Origin: an uncultured Lachnospiraceae bacterium
Lineage (GTDB): Bacteria > Bacillota > Clostridia > Lachnospirales > Lachnospiraceae
DNA length: 11,133 nucleotides
Assembly (NCBI GenBank): GCA_900548905.1
Contig: URMK01000109.1
Coordinates: 1-11,133, forward strand
Direction of reading: 5' to 3'
Part shown: piece after piece, positions 1 to 5,707 of the stretch
Numbering within the stretch: the first letter of the stretch is position 1
Layout: each line of letters begins with the position of its first letter
Position numbers and translations under genes: made by a program
Notes under the pieces: generated by a model
Told to the model about the DNA's origin: nothing
Seen by the model: only the letters and a program-made list of their open reading frames with translations
The model's database searches: none

Positions 1-163
1 AGTACCGCTGCGTGATTATCCGAGCGGAAGCGTCCCCTGTAAGGAACCTTGCAGGGCAGCAGGCTGCACAGGGAGGCAGGGACGGGGCAGGCAACCCACA
101 GGGCACCGCCGCATCCGCACATGAGGAAGAATCCATTTTGGTATTCACTGCTTTTATATACGC
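1..163. other. Left flank, no recognisable gene
   Basis: No gene is recognised here. One plus-strand frame is open from base 3 through 275, but its translation is low-complexity (rich in G, Q, A, R), matches no family I know, and runs straight through the hairpin at 170-205, so I do not call it. The segment lies downstream of the intrinsic terminator that closes the minus-strand rtcB/SPFH unit. Confidence 0.4.
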
Positions 164-205
164 AAAAAAGGTCGCAAAGAGACTTTTATCCGCCTCTTTG
201 CGACC
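164..205 (-). terminator. Intrinsic terminator of the rtcB-SPFH unit
   Basis: There is a perfect 12-bp inverted repeat, GGTCGCAAAGAG (170-181) and CTCTTTGCGACC (194-205), with a 12-nt loop. Read on the minus strand the stem is followed at once by six T residues (A164-A169 on the plus strand), the standard form of a Rho-independent terminator. It lies about 155 nt past the stop of the SPFH gene, with no other gene between. It is the strongest terminator in the window. Confidence 0.88.
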
Positions 206-259
206 TGTGGGTTATTATAAAACAATTTTTTTCATTTGTAAACAGGAAATTTTTTTAAG

Positions 260-309
260 TTGTCAGATAATCTGATAATAAAGTATACTAATTCTTAATT
301 ATCTGACAA
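260..309. repeat. 12-bp inverted repeat around AGTATACT
   Basis: TTGTCAGATAAT (260-271) is repeated in perfect inverted form as ATTATCTGACAA (298-309), 26 nt apart, with the palindrome AGTATACT (282-289) near the centre. A partial extra copy (CTGATAAT, 272-279) adjoins the left arm. The interval is very AT-rich. On both strands the arm supplies TTGTCA and the centre supplies TATACT, so promoter-like pairs face each other (18-nt spacer on plus, 16-nt on minus). It could be an operator, a promoter for a short transcript, or a remnant of a small mobile element; the sequence does not decide between these. Confidence 0.6.
282..309 (-). promoter_or_regulatory. Possible minus-strand promoter for a short RNA
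   Basis: TTGTCA (309-304) and TATACT (287-282) lie 16 nt apart on the minus strand, each one mismatch from the sigma-A consensus. Transcription would begin near 275 and end at the terminator at 164-205, giving an RNA of roughly 110 nt with no convincing reading frame. The match is inferred from hexamers only. Confidence 0.3.
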
Positions 310-361
310 TTATTGCATTTTCCATTTACGCTTTCCCTTTCCGTATCGGTTGGTTCTGTTC

Positions 362-1477
362 CTATCCGGACACCTCCTTTCCCAATGTCAGCTCCGATAG
401 CTGCTCCAGAACACTTTTACCGCCGTTTAAGGTGATGCTGCCCACCTTATCGCAGATTTTTTCCAGATATTCCATTTCCTTTAGCCGCATGAGCGTTTTA
501 TTTTCCTCCATCAGCTTGGCGGTGTTCAACAGGCTTCGGGTGGATGCCACCTCTTCCCGACGCATGATAACATTGGCCTGGGCTTTCTTCTCCGCGACCA
601 GGACGGTGTTCATGATATCACGGATTTCACCGGGAAGGATGATGTCCTTAATGCCTACGTTCGTCACCTTTACACAATATTCCTCCTGCTTTTCCTTCAT
701 TTTTTCCAGGATAATATCCGAAAGCTCCTCTTTCCCGGCAAGCAGCTCGTCCAGACGGCACCTGCCCACATATTCCCGGAGAATGAGCTGGGCACAGGTA
801 TAGAGCAGCGATGCTGCGCCGTCCACCCGCTCCACCAGCTTTTCCGGACTGGTGACGGCATAATTCAACACCACATTCAAACGTACCCCCACCTTATCTG
901 CGGTGAGGATTTCCTGACCGGAAATATCCATCTGCTGGATTTTCATATTGAAAATCTTGCAGGTCACCTCACGGCCATAGTTCCAGAAATAATAGGTGCC
1001 TGTGGACAGGCGCTTTTCAAAGTGCATATCATAATACAGCAGGCCGGCTTCCCCGTCTTTAATTGTGATCTTTTTATAGTATTTTACAGGCATCAGATCC
1101 ATGTAAATACGGGGAAGGGTATCTTCCATGCAGGGCTGTGTGATGTCAACCAGCCGGAACTCGTTTTTTTCATATACGTTCCAGAACAAAGTCTCCGCAC
1201 GGGTGAGCACCTCCCGGTATGCCTTATTCACGAAACGGATGGCGATGCATTCGTCCGGAATGACAACTTTCACCACACGTGAAGCAAAATTGTTATCCTG
1301 CATGAGAATTTCCTCCGGTATGCCGCAGGTTTTCACTTCCCCTGTCATGGGGATGATCTCCACCGTATAGCCAAAAACCCCGGGATATGTATATTTACCG
1401 GCAGTGAGCAGGCGGAGGAACTTACCGTTCCTGCATAAATAACCGCATTCCTGTTCTTTGATAATATAGTTTGTCAT
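362..1477 (-). CDS. SPFH/Band-7 (slipin-like) scaffold protein, RtcB-associated
   Basis: This is a 371-aa protein of the SPFH/Band-7/stomatin superfamily. I chose ATG 1477 because AAAGGAAG lies about 8 nt upstream; the in-frame start at 1567 would add 30 basic low-complexity residues. An SPFH core spans about residues 130-290 and a charged helical coiled-coil region about 290-345 (VAEKKAQANVIMRREEV onward). Residues 18-40 and 151-173 look like two copies of the same half-motif (R-x-L-x-x-G-x-Y). There is no N-terminal membrane segment or signal peptide, unlike classical stomatins, so it is probably soluble or peripheral. SPFH proteins form ring- or cage-like oligomers. Beside rtcB and a tRNA-like RNA, a scaffold or RNP role in RNA repair is inferred, by analogy with Ro/TROVE proteins and Y RNAs. 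It is the last gene before the terminator at 164-205. Confidence 0.85.
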   Translation of the reverse strand: MTNYIIKEQECGYLCRNGKFLRLLTAGKYTYPGVFGYTVEIIPMTGEVKTCGIPEEILMQDNNFASRVVKVVIPDECIAIRFVNKAYREVLTRAETLFWNVYEKNEFRLVDITQPCMEDTLPRIYMDLMPVKYYKKITIKDGEAGLLYYDMHFEKRLSTGTYYFWNYGREVTCKIFNMKIQQMDISGQEILTADKVGVRLNVVLNYAVTSPEKLVERVDGAASLLYTCAQLILREYVGRCRLDELLAGKEELSDIILEKMKEKQEEYCVKVTNVGIKDIILPGEIRDIMNTVLVAEKKAQANVIMRREEVASTRSLLNTAKLMEENKTLMRLKEMEYLEKICDKVGSITLNGGKSVLEQLSELTLGKEVSG

Positions 1478-1684
1478 ATAACGTACTTCCTTTCTTTTGA
1501 AAAAGAATCCTGTCCCGCTTCCTCCTTTTTTGGCGGGTCCTTTTTTAAGCTTCCCCCGCAAACGCAAGGGCGGGTGCCGCCGCTTTCCGGCAGACCCTGC
1601 CTTACGCCCTCAGAAACGGTATCCAAAGGGACACTGGCCGCAGAAGGAGACTGCGAAGACGGAACAGTTCCTTTTTCCATGGTG

Positions 1685-1705
1685 GAAACATTTGGTAGAT
1701 GTTTC
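1685..1705 (-). other. 7-bp hairpin with 7-nt anticodon-like loop
   Basis: On the minus strand GAAACAT and ATGTTTC form a perfect 7-bp stem closing the loop CTACCAA, which has the layout of an anticodon loop (C32, U33, three bases ACC, A37, A38). It begins 3 nt after the tRNA-like core. It may be part of the same structured RNA or a separate stem; the resemblance to an anticodon loop could be chance. Confidence 0.5.
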
Positions 1706-1708
1706 ATA

Positions 1709-1772
1709 ATGATCGCTATACCCGCTTAGCTACGTGTGATACACGGTGGGATTCGAACCCACGACAAATCAT
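1709..1772 (-). ncRNA. Circularly permuted tRNA-like RNA core
   Basis: Read 5'-3' on the minus strand: anticodon-stem strand ATGAT (1772-1768); variable loop TTGTC; T-arm GTGGG-TTCGAAT-CCCAC (1762-1746); acceptor strand CGTGT (1745-1741); triloop ATC; acceptor strand ACACG (1737-1733); T8-A9; D-arm GCTA-AGCGGGTA-TAGC (1730-1715); G26; and ATCAT (1713-1709), which pairs with the first strand. Stem and spacer lengths match a tRNA apart from a 5-bp acceptor. The elbow contacts T8-A14, G15-C48, G18-T55, G19-C56 and T54-A58 are all possible. There is no CCA end: the acceptor is capped and the RNA leaves through the anticodon stem, as in tRNA-mimic modules of bacterial Y RNAs. A cognate tRNA-like RNA has been proposed for SPFH/RtcB repair modules. 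Not chargeable as drawn; the role is inferred. Confidence 0.85.
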
Positions 1773-1780
1773 GCTCTTTC

Positions 1781-1837
1781 GGAGAACCCTGACCGGCAGG
1801 AACCCTCCTCTATGCCAACTGTCCGGAATACCTCTCC
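1781..1837 (-). other. Hairpin domain preceding the tRNA-like core
   Basis: On the minus strand GGAGAG (1837-1832) pairs with TTCTCC (1786-1781), including one G-T pair. Inside, CCGGACAG (1826-1819) pairs with CTGCCGG (1799-1793) with a single bulged A. An 8-nt linker (1773-1780) joins it to the tRNA-like core. A long stem beside a tRNA-like module recalls the two-module layout of Y RNAs, but alternative pairings exist (for example GGCA with TGCC). Confidence 0.5.
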
Positions 1838-1844
1838 GCCAAAG

Positions 1845-1873
1845 GCGGCGGCACCGTTGAGGCACGCCGCCGC
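1845..1873 (-). other. GC-rich 8-bp hairpin after rtcB
   Basis: GCGGCGGC and GCCGCCGC form a perfect 8-bp stem with a 13-nt loop. It begins about 47 nt past the rtcB stop. It has no T-run and so is not an intrinsic terminator. It competes with two other stems: CCGCC-TTT-GGCGG just downstream, and GCCGC/ATC pairing with GATGCGGC upstream. It may protect or delimit the structured RNA that follows. Confidence 0.5.
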
Positions 1874-1919
1874 ATCCGGTTTCCCGTAAGATGCGCGGCC
1901 CTGTAAGCCTCAGACAGTA

Positions 1920-3155
1920 TCAGCCCTTAACAACGCCTATGGTTTTCAGCCGTTTTACGGGCACCACCAAATCGGTCTGGTTATCCATGACGTCTTCGAT
2001 ATTTTTGTAGGCAAACCGGCTTTCCTCCGCCACGTCCGCCTTTCCTTTCTTTCCCAGGATAACGCCCTGCTTCTGCAGATCCAGCATAACCTCTTCACAG
2101 GTGAAGGCCGCCATGGCGCCCTTTCTGGAATACTGCCGTCCCGCCCCATGGGAGGAGGAACAGAAGCTTTCGGGATTTCCTTTTCCCATCACCACATAGC
2201 TGTAGCTTCCCATAGCGCCGGGAATTACGGCCAGCTCCCCGTTTCCGGCACGGACCGCGCCTTTCCGGTGGACCCATACGTCCTCCCCATAGTGGTTCTC
2301 CAATGCCGCATAATTATGGTGGCAGTTGATATCTCCTGAAAATGCAAGGGGCAGATCCGTATATTTACCGATCCATTTTTCCAGAATTGCTTTGACGGCG
2401 AGAAGCATTTTCTCCCGGTTTTCTTTGGCAAAGTCCATAGAAAGCTGCATCCAGTCCAGGTAATGCTGCCCCTCCCTGGTATCCGCCGGCAAGAAAGCAA
2501 GCCGGTATTCGTCGGGCACCTGGGTATACCATCTTCGGCCCAGCTCCCGGGCCTTTGTATGGAAATAATCGCAGACGGATTTTCCGAAATGACGGCTTCC
2601 GGAGTGAAGCATCACCGCCAGATATCCGTTATCGTCCTCCTGAAGCTCGATGAAATGATTCCCGCCACCCAGGGTACCTATCTGGAAATATCCCGCCTCC
2701 AGCTGGCCCAGCAGTTCGGCGTCCTCCTCATACCGGTCCATTTCCTCAAAAGCCACATCCAGGGTATAACAGGGCATTTCTGTCTTATGGTGGGCAAAAC
2801 CTACGGGGATATTCCGCATGATGTCTCCGATTATGGCCTGGATGAGGCTGCCGTTTCCGGTCATTACCTCCCTGATATCCTCCACTTTGATATTGGTCTC
2901 GGTATAGGCCATGCCGCAGCCGATATCCACACCCACGGCATTGGGAATCACTACGCCTTTTGCGGCGATGACACCGCCGATGGGCATTCCCATTCCGGTG
3001 TGGGTATCGGGCATCAGACTTACCCATTTATGTAAGAATGGAAGCCGGGAAAGATGATATGCCTGCTCCATACACCCCTTTTCCAAATCCTTTTCCTCTT
3101 TAAGCCATACCCGAACCGGGACCTTCATCGTGTCCGCATTATACATTACAAACAT
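1920..3155 (-). CDS. rtcB: RtcB RNA 3'-phosphate/5'-OH ligase
   Basis: RtcB is a GTP- and Mn2+-dependent ligase that joins RNA 3'-phosphate or 2',3'-cyclic-phosphate ends to 5'-OH ends through a histidine-GMP and then an RNA(3')pp(5')G intermediate. ATG 3155 follows AAAGGAAG at about 9 nt and gives 411 aa, close to the usual ~408; the upstream in-frame start at 3230 lacks support. Expected landmarks are in order: D77 and C80 in GVDIGCGM (metal), N166-H167 in GGGNHFIE, H184 in LHSGSR, H280-N281 in CHHNYA, and H336 in SSSHGAGR, matching the guanylylated histidine. Nothing is missing or truncated. There is no rtcA, archease or RtcR-type sigma-54 activator nearby; its partners here are a tRNA-like RNA and an SPFH protein. 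Repair of RNase-cut tRNA or rRNA is the likely task (inference). Confidence 0.96.
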   Translation of the reverse strand: MFVMYNADTMKVPVRVWLKEEKDLEKGCMEQAYHLSRLPFLHKWVSLMPDTHTGMGMPIGGVIAAKGVVIPNAVGVDIGCGMAYTETNIKVEDIREVMTGNGSLIQAIIGDIMRNIPVGFAHHKTEMPCYTLDVAFEEMDRYEEDAELLGQLEAGYFQIGTLGGGNHFIELQEDDNGYLAVMLHSGSRHFGKSVCDYFHTKARELGRRWYTQVPDEYRLAFLPADTREGQHYLDWMQLSMDFAKENREKMLLAVKAILEKWIGKYTDLPLAFSGDINCHHNYAALENHYGEDVWVHRKGAVRAGNGELAVIPGAMGSYSYVVMGKGNPESFCSSSHGAGRQYSRKGAMAAFTCEEVMLDLQKQGVILGKKGKADVAEESRFAYKNIEDVMDNQTDLVVPVKRLKTIGVVKG

Positions 3156-3381
3156 ATCTTCACTTCCTTTCTTCTTATTTATCCGCCCTACAGGGTAAAT
3201 CTTGACCGGGGATCCCGGGGCGTTTTCCATATATTTGCTTATGTATCTTGGTTACAGGCTTATCATAAGGGATTATATGGCAATTATCATTTAAAAAAAG
3301 GTGCGAGGTTAAGAAAGAACCAGAAAGCAGACTTGCCCCAAGGACAGCTGTTGTTATTATGCAGCGCTTGCAGAAATAACT
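3156..3381. other. rtcB leader and intergenic region
   Basis: No gene is called. A minus-strand frame from TTG 3420 to 3175 (81 codons) overlaps the terminator hairpin, has a non-ATG start without a ribosome binding site, and matches nothing I know. The region probably contains the rtcB promoter (TATAAT at 3272-3277) and about 110 nt of leader. Confidence 0.4.
3272..3277 (-). promoter_or_regulatory. Possible -10 element of the rtcB unit
   Basis: A perfect TATAAT lies on the minus strand about 117 nt upstream of the rtcB start, after the preceding terminator at 3382-3411. The matching -35 region is poor (T-rich, no TTGACA). No sigma-54 type GG-N10-GC element is evident. The leader also contains a small GGGATCCC palindrome near 3210. 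Confidence 0.35.
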
Positions 3382-3411
3382 AAAAAGAAGCCCCGGAAGG
3401 CTCTCTTTTTT
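3382..3411 (-). terminator. Bidirectional terminator after the ArsR-type gene
   Basis: AGCC and GGCT form a stem around TTCCGG, extended by A-T and G-T pairs into flanking runs of A and T on each side. On the minus strand the stem is followed by TCTTTTT, and on the plus strand by CTCTTTTTT, so it can terminate in both directions. It lies about 45 nt past the stop of the regulator gene and separates the catabolic operon from rtcB. Confidence 0.65.
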
Positions 3412-3456
3412 GCTTTTCAAACTGTTATTTCAGAATTGCTCACACAGCAGCCGCCT

Positions 3457-4416
3457 TCATTTATCCAGCTGATAACCCAATTTAAGTACCAGGGGCTGTG
3501 CATAATTCCCGAATTTATCCCCGAATAAGTTCACACCTCCCATATGTACGGCATCCTCCGCAACACCGATTTTTACACTGATATACGGCAAATCAGAAAA
3601 ATGGATGTCGGAAATGGTAAGCCTGCTGGTCCGGATCCCATCGAGATATGTGCCGCTTTCATCCAGCCGCCATGTGATTAAAAATCCATATTGGGTCGAT
3701 AATACACTGTTCCAGGAAGGCGTCAGAACGCCGCGGACTCCCCCGCAGTCGCAGGGGCTTTCAAATATCCCAAGTTTTTCTCCGTTTACCAAAACACTGA
3801 TATCGCTCTTCCACGGATCCCTGTACATCGGCGCTTCCGAACATGTTTCAAAGGATATTTCAAGCCATTTCAGCGTAATATCATACATAAATGCAAAAGA
3901 AAAACGGTATTCCAGAAACCCGGAATGAAACCAGACTCTCTGCGCCTGAAATCGATCCGGATGAAAAAAGCAGAGCGGGTTATCTTTTTCCCCTATTATC
4001 GAATACTCATTGCACATACCGCAGGTCGGCGTGATCCTCTGTGCGTCGGTATAGCATCCTATCGGCATATTCATGGTAAGGCTTTGGGGCGTCTCGTCCG
4101 TTTCAACGGAACCGATACTGTTCAGATTGAAAATCACCTGAGATGCGGAGGGCGAACAAAGCTTTAACATGCCGCGTTCCTGCGATTTATTTTTGGCAAT
4201 TATCAGCCCGCTCTCTTCTAAAATACTCACCGAAGTCGAAACGGTAGACATGGGGATTTGCAGTTGTGCAGACAGTTCACCGATACTTCTGCTTCCGGAC
4301 TGCAGAATATCAAGAATAGCAAGTCTTGTTTCTGAAGAAAGCGCCCTTGCCATCTTCCGCAGACCATGCTTATCATCTAAACTGAACTCCGCTGTTTTCT
4401 TCCCACTGTCTATCAT
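3457..4416 (-). CDS. ArsR-type regulator with large C-terminal sensor domain
   Basis: This is a 319-aa protein. Residues about 20-75 form an ArsR/SmtB-type winged helix (MARALSSETRLAILDIL, recognition region IPMSTVSTSVSILEESG). The rest, about 220 residues, is far longer than a classical ArsR (~100 aa). It contains C132-x2-C135 and C149-x2-H152, which could bind a metal, and then a probably beta-rich segment with aromatic and glycine positions that suggests ligand binding. GGAGGG lies 6 nt before ATG 4416, a strong ribosome binding site. It is the last gene of the operon, 92 nt after the enolase-family gene, and probably controls that operon in response to the imported compound or a derivative (inference). 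I know of similar long ArsR-like regulators beside sugar transporters in Firmicutes, but no ligand for them. Confidence 0.8.
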   Translation of the reverse strand: MIDSGKKTAEFSLDDKHGLRKMARALSSETRLAILDILQSGSRSIGELSAQLQIPMSTVSTSVSILEESGLIIAKNKSQERGMLKLCSPSASQVIFNLNSIGSVETDETPQSLTMNMPIGCYTDAQRITPTCGMCNEYSIIGEKDNPLCFFHPDRFQAQRVWFHSGFLEYRFSFAFMYDITLKWLEISFETCSEAPMYRDPWKSDISVLVNGEKLGIFESPCDCGGVRGVLTPSWNSVLSTQYGFLITWRLDESGTYLDGIRTSRLTISDIHFSDLPYISVKIGVAEDAVHMGGVNLFGDKFGNYAQPLVLKLGYQLDK

Positions 4417-4468
4417 TTCAAGCCCTCCGTTTCCCTTGGGATATCCGAAAAAATGTAAAAACCTTCCT

Positions 4469-4482
4469 GCGGTTATAACCGC
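4469..4482. repeat. 14-bp perfect palindrome GCGGTTATAACCGC
   Basis: The palindrome is exact and lies in the 92-nt gap between the enolase-family gene and the ArsR-type gene. It could be a dimeric operator for the regulator or an RNA hairpin (5-bp stem, TATA loop). T-rich stretches follow on the minus strand only after several intervening bases, so a terminator is weakly supported. Confidence 0.55.
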
Positions 4483-4508
4483 TCCTTTCTTTCCTCCGCT
4501 TCCTCCCT

Positions 4509-5657
4509 TCAGGAATCGGTTATTTCACAGGCCCAGATAAGTTCCATGCCAAAACCCGGTTTGTCAGGAATCCGCATCGTCCCTCTTTCCAAACAGTAGC
4601 CTTCCATATCCACACCCTCTATCGATCCCAGAACAGCTTCCACACAGGGGATATGATGCGGATAGGCGGCGGCCAGATGCGTACAATAATGGGTTTTGGT
4701 TACATTCCCCCATGCATGGGGGGAAGCCAGCCAGCCATTACGGCTGATTTCCTTCATCAATGTTCTCCATTTGGTAAATCCGTATCCGCAGACATCCGGC
4801 TGCCATACGTCAAGAAGCTTCTTTTCCGCCAACCCTCTTAACAACGGGATATCCGTTCCGGATTCTCCGTCCGCAAGCAGGGTTCCCGGCCGTTCTTTCG
4901 ATAAATAGGCTTTCAGCTGCCTGTTTTTTCCTTCTTCTTCACGGAACGGCTCTTCAAACCAGAATATTTCGGTATCGCCGATTCCTTCCAGAAAAGCGAT
5001 GGTATCTTCCGGCGTATACCCATCGTTTGCATCCACCATAAGTGCAATTCCGGGCAGGGCTTCGTGAATCCGTTTGACGATCTCCACATCCCTCGCCAGT
5101 CCTTCTCCATGCTCCATCCACCGATACCCCCGGCCGATTTTTACTTTCAGCATAGTATGGCCCAAACGCACATCGTCCATGCTCTCCTGTACCACCCGGT
5201 CTACCCCAAAGGGAGCATCCTCCGGTATGATATCGTTCATATAAATCGCCCCGTCATACACAGGCGCTCTGAGCGCCGACTCGGGATTGAGCATGCGGCA
5301 TACCGGAATTCCCAGTATTTTCCCGGCCAGATCGTGCAGCGGGATATCATAGGCCTGCAGCTTTTCGTCCAGGATTCCCGTGCCGGAATCAAAAATTTCC
5401 GTAAAGGGACGTTTCAGCAAAAGATCCCGGCTCGTTTCCGTCTCCGCCATACCTGCGCTCAGCTGTCCCCAGCCTGAAATTCCATCTTCCGTCGTCAGTT
5501 TCGCCACCTCAATCTCTCCGCCGAAACCGTGATATCCCCGGATTGCATTTTTCCCATGCAGTCTCGGATATCTCGCCCGGCAGCGATAGATTTGCACCCT
5601 CTCAATTTGGTGCTTTTTTAACTCCTGATTCCATTTCTCATAGCAGGATTGCTTCAT
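4509..5657 (-). CDS. Enolase-superfamily enzyme, mandelate racemase/MLE type
   Basis: This is a 382-aa enzyme, a usual length for the mandelate racemase/muconate lactonizing family. A capping domain occupies about residues 1-130 and a beta/alpha barrel follows. Visible active-site positions are K171-x-K173 (MLKVKIG), Mg2+ ligands D209 (VDAN), E235 (WFEEP) and E265 (DGES), the D288 (QPD) and H314 (SPHAW) dyad, and E340 (CVEA). The KxK plus His-Asp pair places it in the mandelate racemase subgroup, whose members abstract the alpha proton of a carboxylate, mostly as sugar-acid dehydratases or epimerases. The exact substrate is not readable. AGGAGG lies about 10 nt before ATG 5657. It is co-transcribed 50 nt after the second permease, so the imported solute is probably its substrate or precursor. 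Confidence 0.9.
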   Translation of the reverse strand: MKQSCYEKWNQELKKHQIERVQIYRCRARYPRLHGKNAIRGYHGFGGEIEVAKLTTEDGISGWGQLSAGMAETETSRDLLLKRPFTEIFDSGTGILDEKLQAYDIPLHDLAGKILGIPVCRMLNPESALRAPVYDGAIYMNDIIPEDAPFGVDRVVQESMDDVRLGHTMLKVKIGRGYRWMEHGEGLARDVEIVKRIHEALPGIALMVDANDGYTPEDTIAFLEGIGDTEIFWFEEPFREEEGKNRQLKAYLSKERPGTLLADGESGTDIPLLRGLAEKKLLDVWQPDVCGYGFTKWRTLMKEISRNGWLASPHAWGNVTKTHYCTHLAAAYPHHIPCVEAVLGSIEGVDMEGYCLERGTMRIPDKPGFGMELIWACEITDS

Positions 5658-5707
5658 TTCCCATTTCCTCCTGTTTTCCTATTTTGTTGATTTGGGGTCG
5701 TCCGATT

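Larger units (their letters stand above)
1478..1919 (-). other. Noncoding interval between rtcB and the SPFH gene
   Basis: These 442 nt hold no convincing protein gene. On the minus strand, in order of transcription, they contain a GC-rich 8-bp hairpin (1845-1873), a hairpin domain (1781-1837), the permuted tRNA-like core (1709-1772), a 7-bp hairpin with a 7-nt loop (1685-1705) and a small GGCAG/CTGCC hairpin (1589-1601). About 110 nt of purine-rich leader then leads to the SPFH ribosome binding site. No intrinsic terminator or strong promoter is evident inside, so the RNA is probably made as part of the rtcB-SPFH transcript and may be processed out. Confidence 0.7.

Noticed and set aside
12..275. 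87-codon plus-strand frame at the left edge
   Set aside because: It runs through the terminator hairpin, has no ribosome binding site, is low-complexity and is the only would-be plus-strand gene.
1474..1707. 77-codon minus-strand frame between the tRNA-like RNA and the SPFH gene, ending in ATGA overlap with the SPFH start
   Set aside because: It has no ribosome binding site, begins within the structured RNA, has low-complexity P/S/K/G content and matches nothing known; the ATGA overlap alone is not enough.
1731..1840. An ordinary tRNA in normal 5'-3' order ending at the T-arm
   Set aside because: No 5' acceptor strand pairs with the sequence after the T-arm, no D-arm lies upstream, and no CCA follows. 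The permuted reading explains every stem instead.
1387..2368. The 12-mer GTATATTTACCG occurring in both the SPFH gene and rtcB
   Set aside because: Both copies are coding, encode an unrelated G-K-Y-T coincidence, and lack any further similarity around them.
3175..3420. 81-codon minus-strand frame with a hydrophobic stretch
   Set aside because: It starts at TTG inside the terminator, has no ribosome binding site and matches no known family.
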